A DNA stretch of 64,000 nucleotides from an uncultured Bacteroides sp. (GTDB lineage: Bacteria; Bacteroidota; Bacteroidia; Bacteroidales; Bacteroidaceae), in NCBI GenBank assembly GCA_900544675.1, contig UQVZ01000009.1:43379-107378 (forward strand), written 5' to 3'. Positions within the stretch are counted from its first letter, which is position 1. Every line of letters begins with the position of its first letter. The notes below the pieces were generated by a model, which was not told the origin of the DNA, ran no database searches, and saw only the letters and a program-made list of their open reading frames with translations. The position numbers and the translations under genes are program-made. Positions 24,564-33,622 of the stretch are shown in pieces.

Positions 24564-25802
24564 TCATCGGATACGGATGGATTTCCCGGCACGGATATTG
24601 CTTCCGCGTATGCCGTTTAACCTCCGTAGCTGTGCTACACTGACTCCGTATTTCTGTGCGATGCTTCCCAATGTTTCCCCGTTCCGGATGCGGTGGTATA
24701 CGGCTTTAGGAGCAGGGATGTCTACCGTATTGCGCCGGGTGAGGTAAGTATCCGATTTGTAATTGTAAATGCTGTCCTCCAGGTCGATGAAGTTACTCAT
24801 CATCTTGCTGGGCAGACGCAGGGCGTATGGTTGTTCGTTGCCCGGCACCACATCCTTCTTAAATTCCGGATTCAAGGCACGCAGTTCGTCGATGTTGATG
24901 TCGCATACGGCTGCTACCTGTTGCAGGTGGAGCGGACGGGAAATATGGATGGTGTCTGTCCCTTCAGGCATTTTCATTTCCATCGGGCTGATGTTGTGCT
25001 CGCAATAATAGGTCATGATGTAATTGGCAGCGATGAATGCCGGCACGTATCCGCGTGTTTCCTTTGGCAGGTAATGATATAGCTTCCAGAAATCTTTTTC
25101 TCCGTCGGCACGGCGGATAGCTTTGTTGATGGTTCCGGGACCGCAATTGTAAGCGGCAATCACCAGGTTCCAGTCGTGGTAGATGTCATACAGGTCTTTC
25201 AGGTAACGGGCTGCGGCACGGGTCGACTTGATAGGGTCACGCCGTTCATCTACCAGGCTGGTTACCTTCAGCCCGTAGATTTTCCCGGTGTTCAGCATGA
25301 ATTGCCATAAGCCCGAAGCTCCCTGGCTTGAGGTAGCCATCGGATTCATTGCTGATTCGATAACGGGCAGGTATTTCAGTTCCAGCGGAAGATTGTAAAG
25401 GTCGAGCGCTTCTTCGATGATGGGCATGTAGAAGTTGTTGGCGCTCAACATGAATGCCACTTTCTGACGCAAGCGAGTCGCATACATGTCGATAAATTTA
25501 CGCACCACTTCATTATACGGCATCTCGATGAGGGCAGGGATACGTTGCAGGCGGTCTATATAAATGGAGTCGCTCACTTCCGGATTTCCGGCATCCACCT
25601 CGCAGTTCTCGCCTATCTGGATGTAGTTCTTCGAAATCCAGTCGAGGTACAGGCTGTCGGTTTCCGAAATCATGCCGGCAGGCAAGCCGATGACTTCTTC
25701 TTCGCCCGACTCCGAGCGGATGGTGATGCTCTCTTCCGTCTGCTGTGCGTAGAGTCCCGAAGTCCCTAACATACTTAATATACAAATAACCAGTTTTTTC
25801 AT
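24564..25802 (-). CDS. LysM-containing lytic transglycosylase (MltD-like)
   Basis: After a signal peptide (MKKLVICILSMLGTSGLYAQ) comes a family 1 transglycosylase (SLT) domain with catalytic glutamate in VIESAMNPMATSSQGASGLWQFM and the downstream AAYNCGPGTINKAI. A C-terminal LysM peptidoglycan-binding module follows (YHRIRNGETLGSIAQKYGVSVAQLRRLNGI). At 412 residues it probably has one LysM; MltD proteins often carry two or more. It cleaves glycan strands in the periplasm during wall remodelling. It is separated from the DUF5683 gene by only 3 bp, so the two are surely cotranscribed. Confidence 0.94.
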   Translation of the reverse strand: MKKLVICILSMLGTSGLYAQQTEESITIRSESGEEEVIGLPAGMISETDSLYLDWISKNYIQIGENCEVDAGNPEVSDSIYIDRLQRIPALIEMPYNEVVRKFIDMYATRLRQKVAFMLSANNFYMPIIEEALDLYNLPLELKYLPVIESAMNPMATSSQGASGLWQFMLNTGKIYGLKVTSLVDERRDPIKSTRAAARYLKDLYDIYHDWNLVIAAYNCGPGTINKAIRRADGEKDFWKLYHYLPKETRGYVPAFIAANYIMTYYCEHNISPMEMKMPEGTDTIHISRPLHLQQVAAVCDINIDELRALNPEFKKDVVPGNEQPYALRLPSKMMSNFIDLEDSIYNYKSDTYLTRRNTVDIPAPKAVYHRIRNGETLGSIAQKYGVSVAQLRRLNGIRGSNIRAGKSIRIR

Positions 25803-25805
25803 ATC

Positions 25806-26603
25806 TTAAAATTTAATGTTGCATTGCACACCAATGCCCTGTGGCAGTCCGCAGCGTGCGTCGTTGAATAAGGCAGGCTGCCATGACATGCTCAAGTCAT
25901 TGGAAATGTCGAAGTTGGACAATTCGGCATCTACATACGCGTCAATCACCGAAAGCAGGTATACGCCGATGAAGACGAAGATGCTCAGGTCGCGCTGGCG
26001 GCGGTAGATGTCTTTCCGTCGTTTGAACAGGTCTTGGAAATAGCTCAGCCGGTTGAACACGTCTTGTTGCGTGTAGCCCAAGGGCAGGAAATCCATATAA
26101 CTGTCGTTGGCAGGGTTGTCGCTCATGATGTCCTGGTATGCCTGCGAGTAATCCTTATACATCTGTCCGTTCCACGTCAGAGCATAGATACATCCCACAA
26201 ATCCACCGTAGATGATGGGCAGTTTCCAATATTTATGGTTGTATATCTGTCCTGCTCCCGGGATAGCCAGCGAGAGCCAGATGGCACTGTTGGCATTGGG
26301 AATCCACTTCTTTCTTTCCTTAAGTTCCATTTCCGGCATCTGTTGCTGGATAGAGTCGTTCTTCCGGGCAAGCAGGGCGGTGTCTACCGGTGCTTCCAGT
26401 TCGGCTATGCGTCGTTTCTCCCATGCCAGCGTGTCGAGCAAAGCCAGGCTGTCTGCCCGGTTTTGTGCCCGTATGGAGTCGGCGTTCAATATGCCTTCAC
26501 GGTGCTTGAGGGCACGTTGGGCGCAGGCATTCGTACTTTCTCCCCAAAAGAAGCAAAACAAAACGACGAAAGTAATCAGGTATGTCAATGGTTGCTTTTC
26601 CAA
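25806..26603 (-). CDS. DUF5683 domain-containing protein, exported/membrane
   Basis: The 265-residue protein starts with a signal or membrane segment (YLITFVVLFCFFWG) and has a charged linker. The DUF5683 region has the hallmark stretch SLAIPGAGQIYNHKYWKLPIIYGGFVGCIYAL and a later membrane segment (LSIFVFIGVYLLSVIDAYVDAEL). The function is not known. In Bacteroidetes I recall it between parB and a lytic transglycosylase, as here (13 and 3 bp gaps), which suggests a link between chromosome segregation and wall growth; that is inference. Its C-terminus (GLPQGIGVQCNIKF) may be an outer-membrane-like strand. Confidence 0.85.
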   Translation of the reverse strand: MEKQPLTYLITFVVLFCFFWGESTNACAQRALKHREGILNADSIRAQNRADSLALLDTLAWEKRRIAELEAPVDTALLARKNDSIQQQMPEMELKERKKWIPNANSAIWLSLAIPGAGQIYNHKYWKLPIIYGGFVGCIYALTWNGQMYKDYSQAYQDIMSDNPANDSYMDFLPLGYTQQDVFNRLSYFQDLFKRRKDIYRRQRDLSIFVFIGVYLLSVIDAYVDAELSNFDISNDLSMSWQPALFNDARCGLPQGIGVQCNIKF

Positions 26604-26616
26604 AATCAGTCTGCTT

Positions 26617-27516
26617 TTATTCTTTAGGTTGTAACGAATCCAATATCTCCATAATCCGTTCCAAGTCGGCTTCGCTATTGAAAGGGATGCTGATTTTCCC
26701 TTTTCCCTTGTTGCTGCACGAAAGTTGCACCTTGGTTCCGAAGAAGGAACAAAGGTGGTTTTGCAAGAGGGTATATTCTTCGGATAGCTTGGCTCCTTTG
26801 GGGGTTATCTTTTTTCCGCCCGACTCTACGCTTTCGCCTACGGAGAGTGCCTTGACGATTTCTTCTACTTTGCGCACCGAATAGCCTTGCGAGACAATCT
26901 CGTTGAAGATGCGTATCTGGGTCTTGGGGTCGTCCAGTGCCAGCAGGGCACGGGCATGTCCCATGTCGATTTCCTTGTTCTTCAGCGCTACCTGTATCTG
27001 TGCCGGAAGCTTAAGCAGGCGCAGGTAGTTAGCAATGGTAGCGCGTTTCTTTCCTACCCGGTCGCTCAGCCTTTCCTGCGTCAGTCCGTATTGCTCGATA
27101 AGGTGCTGGTAGGCAAGCGCGATTTCCAGTGAGTTGAGGTCTTCGCGCTGGATGTTCTCTATCAGTGCCATTTCCATCACGTTCTCGTCGTCTGCCGTAC
27201 GGATGTAGGCAGGGATGGTTTTCAGTCCGGCTTGTATGGCAGCCCTGTAGCGTCGTTCTCCCGCGATAATCTGGTAGGAGTCCTCGTTCAGCTGGCGCAG
27301 GGTGATGGGCTGGATGATGCCTATTTCCGCTATCGAGTCGGCAAGCTCCTGCAAGGCTATCGGGTCGAACTCGCGCCGCGGCTGGTTCGGATTGACCGAT
27401 ATCTTGCTCAGCTCTATTTCGTTGATAGACGAAGAGCCCGACGTATGTATTTCCTCATTGGTGGAAATCAGCGCGTCGAGTCCTCTGCCTAATGCATATT
27501 TTTTCTGTACCGCCAT
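26617..27516 (-). CDS. parB: ParB/Spo0J chromosome-partitioning protein
   Basis: ParB is the CTP-using clamp that loads at parS sites. The 299-residue protein has the N-terminal conserved KYALGRGLDALIS, the ParB/Srx domain with ELADSIAEIGIIQPITLR and the CTP-binding AGERRYRAA, then the DNA-binding helix-turn-helix (LTQERLSDRVGKKRATIANYLRLL) and a C-terminal dimerisation part. Length is typical for chromosomal ParB. It follows parA by 33 bp. No canonical palindromic parS (GTTnCACGTGnAAC type) is seen in the window, so its site must lie elsewhere. Confidence 0.97.
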   Translation of the reverse strand: MAVQKKYALGRGLDALISTNEEIHTSGSSSINEIELSKISVNPNQPRREFDPIALQELADSIAEIGIIQPITLRQLNEDSYQIIAGERRYRAAIQAGLKTIPAYIRTADDENVMEMALIENIQREDLNSLEIALAYQHLIEQYGLTQERLSDRVGKKRATIANYLRLLKLPAQIQVALKNKEIDMGHARALLALDDPKTQIRIFNEIVSQGYSVRKVEEIVKALSVGESVESGGKKITPKGAKLSEEYTLLQNHLCSFFGTKVQLSCSNKGKGKISIPFNSEADLERIMEILDSLQPKE

Positions 27517-27549
27517 GTCTTATTGCTAATTAGGGGTCGTTATTGGTTT

Positions 27550-28311
27550 TCAGTTCTTGTTGATTATCTCGTTGGCAAGTGCCAGATAATTCTTGGCTCC
27601 CGTCGAATCGGCGTCATACAAGATGGCGGGGATTCCGTGGCTGGGAGCTTCGCTCAGTTTCACGTTCCGTTGGATGATGGTCTTGAATACCAGTTCCTGG
27701 AAGTGGCGCTTCACTTCATCGTAAATTTGGTTTGCCAGGCGCAGACGTGAGTCGAACATAGTCAGCAGGAAACCTTCTATTTCGAGCGACGGGTTCAGCT
27801 TGGTCTTGATAATCCGTATGGTGTTCAGCAATTTGCTGATGCCTTCCAGTGCGAAATATTCGCATTGTACCGGGATGATGACCGAATCGGCAGCTGTCAG
27901 CGCGTTGATGGTAATCAGTCCCAGTGAGGGAGAGCAGTCTATCAGGATGTAGTCGTACTCGCTTGCCATCGGGGTCAGCGCTTTTTTCATAATCTTCTCA
28001 CGGTTGTCCAGGTTCAGCATTTCGATTTCCGCTCCTACCAGGTCGATGTGTGAAGGGACGATGTCCAGTCCGTCAATATCGGTCGTGTAAATGGCTTCGC
28101 GTATATCGTTTTGGTTAATCAGACATTCGTAGATGGAGCAATCGATTTCTTTCAGGTCGACTCCCAGTCCCGAAGAGGCATTAGCCTGAGGGTCAGCGTC
28201 TATTACCAAAACTTTCTTTTCAAGCGTAGCCAATGATGCAGCCAAATTTATGGTCGTGGTAGTTTTGCCTACTCCGCCTTTTTGGTTGGCTAAAGCAATT
28301 ATTTTTCCCAT
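27550..28311 (-). CDS. parA: ParA/Soj chromosome-partitioning ATPase
   Basis: The 253-residue MinD/ParA-type ATPase has the deviant Walker A KGGVGKTTTTINLA near residues 10-20, A' motif VLVIDADPQANASSGLG, and Walker B YILIDCSPSLGLITINAL. It binds nucleoid DNA cooperatively and moves ParB-parS complexes. It lacks the N-terminal extension of plasmid ParA proteins, supporting a chromosomal role. It heads a minus-strand operon with parB, DUF5683 and the lytic transglycosylase. A promoter candidate is 118 bp upstream, so the leader is relatively long and contains a 20-bp-period direct repeat. Confidence 0.97.
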   Translation of the reverse strand: MGKIIALANQKGGVGKTTTTINLAASLATLEKKVLVIDADPQANASSGLGVDLKEIDCSIYECLINQNDIREAIYTTDIDGLDIVPSHIDLVGAEIEMLNLDNREKIMKKALTPMASEYDYILIDCSPSLGLITINALTAADSVIIPVQCEYFALEGISKLLNTIRIIKTKLNPSLEIEGFLLTMFDSRLRLANQIYDEVKRHFQELVFKTIIQRNVKLSEAPSHGIPAILYDADSTGAKNYLALANEIINKN

Positions 28312-28390
28312 ATCAATCAGTTTATCTGATTGCGAAGTAACAAATAATTGGCGAAATAGTATGTCTCATTCTTGCAACATTTTGCAAAAT

Positions 28391-28425
28391 TGTTGATAAC
28401 TTGCCTCTGTTGTTAATAACTTCGC
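28391..28425. repeat. 20-bp-period direct repeat in the parA leader
   Basis: TGTTGATAACTTGC (28391-28404) and TGTTAATAACTTCGC (28411-28425) are near-identical. The reverse complement of the first contains TTATCAACA, one base from a DnaA-box consensus. It could be an operator; this is speculative. Confidence 0.4.
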
Positions 28426-28429
28426 TGGG

Positions 28430-28437
28430 CAAAGATA
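28430..28437 (-). promoter_or_regulatory. Candidate parA operon promoter (-7 element)
   Basis: It reads TATCTTTG on the minus strand. No TTG lies at the proper spacing. The implied leader is about 110 nt. Confidence 0.45.
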
Positions 28438-28659
28438 ATGATTTTTGTGCAATTCTGCCATGTGCTTACGAAGTTTAATGTCTGCTTGGGTAAATTAACG
28501 GTCGTTTATCTGTTCTCTGGCAGGCAGATATCTTCTTGCGGGAAACAAGATAATTGCATGGGCAAAGTCATATATATGCGTTGATGAAGTCAGCTATATT
28601 GATTTGGAAGACATTTCGGAACGGAAAAAGAAAGGGGGAGGAATTGGCTGGCTTGTGTA

Positions 28660-28690
28660 TTGGCGTATTTGACAAAATATTGTAACTTTG
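28660..28690 (+). promoter_or_regulatory. surE-lpxB promoter
   Basis: TTG (28660-28662), 20-bp spacer, TAACTTTG (28683-28690); the start codon is 37 bp further on. Confidence 0.7.
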
Positions 28691-28726
28691 CGCTTGCTAA
28701 AAACAAGCCATTAAATAAAGGAATAT

Positions 28727-29500
28727 ATGACGAAGAAAAGACCTCTGTTGCTGTTGTCGAATGACGACGGCGTGAATGCCAAAGGAATACACGAGCTGAT
28801 TCGTGCCTTGCGTCCGGTGGGCGACTTGATTGTAGTTGCTCCCGACGGTCCCCGTTCGGGTGCTTCGGGTGCGATTACGTCGGCTTCTCCGGTGCTGTAT
28901 GCCTTGCTTCAGCAGGAAGCAGGTTTGTCGGTGTACAAGTGTTCGGGCACTCCGGTCGATTGTGTCAAGCTGGCGTTGCATGCCATTGTACCTCGCGTGC
29001 CCGACCTGGTAATCGGCGGAATCAATCACGGAGACAATTCTTCGGTGAACGTGCATTATTCGGGCACGATGGGTGTGGTCATCGAAGGCTGTCTGAAGGG
29101 GATTCCCTCTATCGGCTTTTCGTTGTGCAATCACAGTGCCGATGCCGATTTCGGTCCGACATTGCCTTACGTGCGGCGCATTGTGGAAGAAACCTTGGTA
29201 AAAGGTTTGCCCGAAGGAATTTGCCTGAACGTGAATTTTCCTGATACAGCTGATCTGGAAGGCGTGCTGATATGCCGTCAGACACACGGTGTGTGGACTC
29301 GTGAGTTTGTGAAAGCTGACCATCCGCGCGGCGGAAATTATTTCTGGCTGACAGGTGAATACAAGAACCTGGAACCCGATGCGGAAGATACCGACCATTG
29401 GGCATTGGGGCATAATTATGTGGCGATTACACCGACTCAGATTGATGTGACTGCCTATGCGATGATGCGTGAACTGAAAACGTGGAACTTTAACGTATGA
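28727..29500 (+). CDS. surE: 5'/3'-nucleotidase SurE
   Basis: SurE is a metal-dependent nucleoside monophosphate phosphatase linked to stress survival. The 257-residue protein has the metal-binding N-terminus LLLSNDDGVNAKGI, followed by VVAPDGPRSGASGAITSASP, and the conserved GTPVDCVKLAL and GGINHGDNSSVNVHYSGTMG. All expected active-site stretches are intact. The start follows AAAGGAATAT. It overlaps lpxB by 4 bases (ATGA), so translation is probably coupled. The surE-lpxB pairing is, as I recall, common in Bacteroidetes. Confidence 0.96.
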   Translation: MTKKRPLLLLSNDDGVNAKGIHELIRALRPVGDLIVVAPDGPRSGASGAITSASPVLYALLQQEAGLSVYKCSGTPVDCVKLALHAIVPRVPDLVIGGINHGDNSSVNVHYSGTMGVVIEGCLKGIPSIGFSLCNHSADADFGPTLPYVRRIVEETLVKGLPEGICLNVNFPDTADLEGVLICRQTHGVWTREFVKADHPRGGNYFWLTGEYKNLEPDAEDTDHWALGHNYVAITPTQIDVTAYAMMRELKTWNFNV

Positions 29501-30648
29501 AATATTATCTGATTGTCGGAGAAGCGTCGGGCGACTTGCATGCCTCCAATCTGATGCGTGCGTTGCTCAAGGAAGATCCGGAAGCTGAGTTCCGTTTCTT
29601 CGGCGGAGACTTGATGAAGCAGGTAGGCGGGACGTGTGTCAGACATTACAAGACCTTGGCATACATGGGCTTTATACCAGTGCTTCTGCATCTGCGTACG
29701 ATTCTCCGCAATATGGATTTCTGCAAAAATGATGTAGAAGCGTGGAATCCCGATGTCTTGATTCTGGTGGATTATCCGGGCTTCAACTTGAAGATAGCCC
29801 AGTACATCAAGCTCCATACCGAAATCCCCGTCTTTTATTACATCTCGCCGAAGATATGGGCATGGAAAGAATACCGTATCAAGAACATCAAGCACGATGT
29901 GGATGCGATGTTTTCCATTCTTCCTTTCGAAGTGGAGTTTTACCGGAAGCATCAGTATCCGGTACATTACGTGGGCAATCCGTGCGTAGATGCTGTAGAC
30001 GCTTTCCGTAACGGGTTTGACGAGAAAACCGAGACTTTCACTTCAAAGCATGGTTTCGGGCGGAAACCGATAGTCGCCTTGCTTGCCGGAAGCCGGAAAC
30101 AGGAAATCAAAGATAATCTCCGGCGGATGATGGAGGCTTCTCGAAGCTTTCCTGATTATCAGTTTGTGGTGGCTGGTGCTCCGGGCATCGATCCTGATTT
30201 TTACCGTCAGTATATGGACGCGGATACGGAAATCGTTTTCGGTGAGACTTATCGCCTGCTGGCTCATGCTACGGCGGCACTGGTCACGTCGGGCACGGCT
30301 ACTCTCGAAACGGCTCTTTTCCGTGTGCCTCAGGTGGTATGCTATTATACAGCGGCAGGGAAACTGGTCTCCTGCTTGCGGCGCATGATTCTGAAAGTGC
30401 CTTTTGTGTCGCTGGTCAACCTGATAGCCGGCAAGGAAGTAGTGACCGAACTGGTGGCAGGCGATATGCGTGTAGAGGCTATCAGACGAGAACTGGCACG
30501 TATCTTGCCCGGAGGAGAAGGACGTGCGCGCATGCTGGATGAGTATAATCGCCTGATAGAGATATTGGGAGAGGCAGGAGCATCCGGACGGGCTGCCCGC
30601 CAGATGCTGCAAGCTTTATCGGAGTATAAGAAACGTTTATACCAATGA
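29497..30648 (+). CDS. lpxB: Lipid-A-disaccharide synthase
   Basis: LpxB is a GT19 glycosyltransferase that joins UDP-2,3-diacylglucosamine and lipid X at the inner membrane to form the lipid A disaccharide. Hallmarks are the N-terminal YYLIVGEASGDLHASNLM, FFGGDLMKQVGG, the YYISPKIWAWKEYRIKNIK loop, YVGNPCVDAV and the donor-site LLAGSRKQEIKDNL and SGTATLETAL. At 383 residues it is full length. It overlaps surE by 4 bases and runs 12 bases into the end of the convergent cdsA gene, so the two 3' ends form a short antisense overlap. Confidence 0.97.
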   Translation: MKYYLIVGEASGDLHASNLMRALLKEDPEAEFRFFGGDLMKQVGGTCVRHYKTLAYMGFIPVLLHLRTILRNMDFCKNDVEAWNPDVLILVDYPGFNLKIAQYIKLHTEIPVFYYISPKIWAWKEYRIKNIKHDVDAMFSILPFEVEFYRKHQYPVHYVGNPCVDAVDAFRNGFDEKTETFTSKHGFGRKPIVALLAGSRKQEIKDNLRRMMEASRSFPDYQFVVAGAPGIDPDFYRQYMDADTEIVFGETYRLLAHATAALVTSGTATLETALFRVPQVVCYYTAAGKLVSCLRRMILKVPFVSLVNLIAGKEVVTELVAGDMRVEAIRRELARILPGGEGRARMLDEYNRLIEILGEAGASGRAARQMLQALSEYKKRLYQ

Positions 30649-31476
30649 AAGGATATACAAGTAGACCACCGATGCCGGTACTGCCATCAAGGTGCTGTCG
30701 AAGCGGTCGAGCATACCGCCATGCCCCGGCAGGATATTGCCGGAGTCTTTGATGCCTAATGTCCGCTTGAAGAGTGATTCAGTCAAGTCTCCCCATGTGC
30801 CGAATACCACAATAGTCAGCCCTAATCCAATCCATTCGCCCATGCTGAGGAAGGTAAAGAAATGAGAGAGCACGATAGCTGCGATGACACAGAATATGGC
30901 TCCGCCGATAGAACCTTCCCACGACTTCTTGGGCGAAATACGTTCGAACAGATGATGTTTCCCGAACAACATTCCTGTGCAGTATGCTCCTGTATCGTTT
31001 ATCCAGGTAAAGATGAAAATGGATAAGGGTAAAACCGGATTATATTGCGAAACGCTGGTTGCTGCACTGGAGTGATAAGCCAACAGATTCAGCAAGGCAA
31101 ACGAAAGTCCGATGTAAAGCTGGCTCATCATGGCATACGCCCAGTTGTTGATGGGATTTGGCTGCCGTTTGTAGAGTTCGCTGATAAACAGGTACATGAT
31201 AAGGAACAGGTAGGGAATGAATATCTCGTTGGTGCCCGGCACTACTCCGATATAGCCGAAGCAAAGGAAGAGGAAAATGCCTGCCAGTATGCTGATAGGC
31301 TTGTTCATCTGCACTTGTCCGGTGGCGTTTACCAAAGTGCCGAATTCGTTAATGGTCAGTGCGCTGACAATAGAGAACAGGATAGTGAACGATATGGGAC
31401 CGCCTAAGATGCATCCCACCAATACAGCTACAAAGATGATGCCCGTAATGGTCCGTTGTAGGAAATTATTTTTCAT
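30637..31476 (-). CDS. cdsA: Phosphatidate cytidylyltransferase (CDP-diacylglycerol synthase)
   Basis: CdsA makes CDP-diacylglycerol from phosphatidate and CTP, feeding the psd-pssA branch encoded at 53-54.5 kb. The 279-residue protein is polytopic with about eight hydrophobic segments. It ends with the family signature GDLTESLFKRTLGIKDSGNILPGHGGMLDRFDS. The upstream INDTGAY and SPKKSWEG motifs are also present. It lies downstream of ftsH on the same strand with a 54-bp gap that contains an 11-bp stem-loop. It is convergent with lpxB, overlapping by 12 bases. Confidence 0.96.
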   Translation of the reverse strand: MKNNFLQRTITGIIFVAVLVGCILGGPISFTILFSIVSALTINEFGTLVNATGQVQMNKPISILAGIFLFLCFGYIGVVPGTNEIFIPYLFLIMYLFISELYKRQPNPINNWAYAMMSQLYIGLSFALLNLLAYHSSAATSVSQYNPVLPLSIFIFTWINDTGAYCTGMLFGKHHLFERISPKKSWEGSIGGAIFCVIAAIVLSHFFTFLSMGEWIGLGLTIVVFGTWGDLTESLFKRTLGIKDSGNILPGHGGMLDRFDSTLMAVPASVVYLYILSLV

Positions 31477-31494
31477 GGTACGTATATTTATCAG

Positions 31495-31525
31495 TCAAGC
31501 GGCTGGGGTATGCTCAGCCGCTTGA
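31495..31525. terminator. 11-bp perfect stem-loop between ftsH and cdsA
   Basis: TCAAGCGGCTG (31495-31505) pairs with CAGCCGCTTGA (31515-31525), with a 9-nt loop. On the minus strand no T-run follows, so at most it attenuates or protects the ftsH transcript. On the plus strand T-rich sequence follows, which could stop lpxB read-through. Confidence 0.55.
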
Positions 31526-31530
31526 TTCAT

Positions 31531-33600
31531 TTATTTGTTTTCGGTTGGTTCAGATTCGTTTGAGGCGTTTCCGTCTTCAGGAGTTTCTTCCTGTTTTCCT
31601 TCCTTTTGCGTATTCTCGGGCAACGCCTTAGGCTGTTCGGTCTCAATCTGTGCCGGTTGGGAAGCAGATTCTTCTGCCATGATTTCTTCCGAGCGGGATG
31701 TCCACGGGCGTTTGCCGAAAATCTTTTCCACATCTGCTGCGAAGATGACCTCACGCTCTATCAGCAATTGTGCCAGTTGGGCATGACCTTCGCGGTGCAA
31801 TTCCAGCAAGTCTTTGGCACGGGCATATTGTTCGTTAATCATCTTCTGCACTTCCTGGTCGATGACTTCGGCGGTATGTTCGCTATACGGCTTGTTGAAC
31901 GCGTATTCATTATTATTATAGTAGCAGAGGTTGGGAAGTTTGTCGCTCATACCGGCAAAAGCAATCATCGCGTATGCCTGTTTGGTGACACGTTCCAGGT
32001 CGTTCATGGCACCGGTAGATATCTGCCCGATGCAGATTTCCTCTGCGGCACGTCCGCCCAAGGTGGCGCACATTTCGTCCAGCATCTGTTCTTTGGTCGT
32101 AATCTGCCGTTCTTCAGGCAAGTACCAGGCTGCACCCAGTGCCCTGCCACGCGGAACAATGGTGACTTTAATAAGCGGGTTGGCGTGTTCCAAAAACCAG
32201 GAAATAGTGGCATGACCGGCTTCGTGCAAGGCTATGGCACGTTTTTCGGCAGCAGTCATTACTTTGGTCTTCTTTTCCAGTCCGCCTACGATACGGTCGA
32301 TGGCGGCGAGGAAATCGTCTTTCCCTACCGCTTCTTTCGAGTGACGTGCGGCTATCAGTGCGGCTTCGTTGCATACATTGGCAATGTCTGCACCACTAAA
32401 TCCCGGTGTCTGGCGTGCCAACAGGTCTATATCGACGGTGTTGTCCAGTTTCAGCGGACGAAGATGTACACCGAATACTTCCTTGCGTTCGTTCAAGTCG
32501 GGCAGGTCTACATAAATCTGCCGGTCGAAACGTCCGGCACGCAACAATGCCTTGTCCAAAATATCCACACGGTTGGTAGCTGCCAGGATGATGACACCGC
32601 TATTCGATCCGAATCCGTCCATCTCGGTCAGCAATTGGTTCAAGGTATTTTCGCGTTCGTCATTACCTCCCATGCTCGGATTCTTTCCACGGGCACGGCC
32701 TACGGCATCGATTTCATCGATAAAGATGATGCAGGGAGCCTTCTCTTTTGCCTGACGGAACAGGTCGCGTACACGCGATGCACCTACACCCACGAACATT
32801 TCCACGAAGTCGGAACCCGAAATCGAGAAGAAAGGCACGTCGGCTTCACCGGCAACAGCTTTGGCAAGCAGGGTCTTACCTGTTCCCGGAGGACCTACCA
32901 GCAAGGCTCCTTTGGGTATTTTGCCTCCCAGTTTGGTATATTTCTCGGGGTCTTTCAGAAAGTCTACGATTTCCTGTACTTCCTGTTTGGCAGCAGCTTG
33001 GCCTGCTACATCTTTAAAGGTGATGCGGTTTGCGCCTTTCTCGAACAGTTGGGCTTTGCTTTTACCTACGTTGAATACATTGCCAGCACCGCCCGGACCT
33101 GCACCTCCGCTCATTCTGCGCATCGCATAAATCCAGATGGCTATCAGCAGCAGGAACGGGAAAATGTTCCAGAAAATCATGCCGAAATAGTTGTTCCGCT
33201 TTTCATAACTGATAGAACCGGTAAAGTGTCCGTTGGCTTGTTCTTCATCGAGGAACTTGTCCAACGAGTCCATCGAACCTACCTGTACGGTTACGGCAGG
33301 GCTTTTGCCTACTTCTTTGGCATCTTTCTGAAACACGTCTACAATGTGTTCCGGTTTGATGAACATTTCTACGGTATTGTCATCGTAGGCAATGATTTTG
33401 TTGGCATATCCCTTGCTTACCATTTCCTTGAATTCGGTATAAGAGATTTCCTTGCTAACGCTTCCGGCATCACTCGAAAAGTAAAGGAAGCCCATGACAA
33501 GCGCAATCACCACGTAAAGCCACGTCAGGTTCGGACGGGGTACATTGATTTTGGGCTTGTTGTTCGGATTGTTATAATTGTTGTTTCGATTCTCGTCCAT
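31531..33600 (-). CDS. ftsH: ATP-dependent zinc metalloprotease FtsH
   Basis: FtsH is a membrane-bound AAA+ protease degrading membrane and regulatory proteins. The 689-residue protein has two membrane segments: about residues 27-43 (WLYVVIALVMGFLYF), and a second (MIFWNIFPFLLLIAIWIYAM) near 140-160 after a periplasmic domain. The AAA domain has VGPPGTGKT and FIDEIDAVGR with the second region of homology RPGRFD-like (LRAGRFDRQIYVD). The zinc protease site is HEAGH. Note LRAGRFD where most homologues have LRPGRFD. The acidic, Glu/Pro-rich tail (about 50 residues) is typical of Bacteroidetes. It is 22 bp behind rsfS, same operon. Confidence 0.98.
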   Translation of the reverse strand: MDENRNNNYNNPNNKPKINVPRPNLTWLYVVIALVMGFLYFSSDAGSVSKEISYTEFKEMVSKGYANKIIAYDDNTVEMFIKPEHIVDVFQKDAKEVGKSPAVTVQVGSMDSLDKFLDEEQANGHFTGSISYEKRNNYFGMIFWNIFPFLLLIAIWIYAMRRMSGGAGPGGAGNVFNVGKSKAQLFEKGANRITFKDVAGQAAAKQEVQEIVDFLKDPEKYTKLGGKIPKGALLVGPPGTGKTLLAKAVAGEADVPFFSISGSDFVEMFVGVGASRVRDLFRQAKEKAPCIIFIDEIDAVGRARGKNPSMGGNDERENTLNQLLTEMDGFGSNSGVIILAATNRVDILDKALLRAGRFDRQIYVDLPDLNERKEVFGVHLRPLKLDNTVDIDLLARQTPGFSGADIANVCNEAALIAARHSKEAVGKDDFLAAIDRIVGGLEKKTKVMTAAEKRAIALHEAGHATISWFLEHANPLIKVTIVPRGRALGAAWYLPEERQITTKEQMLDEMCATLGGRAAEEICIGQISTGAMNDLERVTKQAYAMIAFAGMSDKLPNLCYYNNNEYAFNKPYSEHTAEVIDQEVQKMINEQYARAKDLLELHREGHAQLAQLLIEREVIFAADVEKIFGKRPWTSRSEEIMAEESASQPAQIETEQPKALPENTQKEGKQEETPEDGNASNESEPTENK

Positions 33601-33622
33601 AATGTAAATGAGGTGAAAAGGG

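Larger units (their letters stand above)
28312..28726. other. Divergent regulatory region between parA and surE
   Basis: No gene is supported. It holds the parA promoter candidate (28430-28437), the surE promoter (28660-28690) and a tandem TGTTGATAACTTGC / TGTTAATAACTTCGC pair at 28391-28425. A 33-codon open frame at 28584-28685 overlaps the surE promoter and is discounted. Confidence 0.5.

Noticed and set aside
28584..28685. 33-codon frame upstream of surE
   Set aside because: It spans both elements of the surE promoter and has no ribosome binding site; most likely chance.
24564..28726. parS site near parAB
   Set aside because: I looked for a GTTnCACGTGnAAC-type palindrome and saw none in the par operon or its leader.
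30043..30612. Long antisense frames opposite lpxB, ftsH, alaS, dnaE and rpsA
   Set aside because: They mirror codon structure of well-supported genes, carry no recognisable domains and lack start signals.
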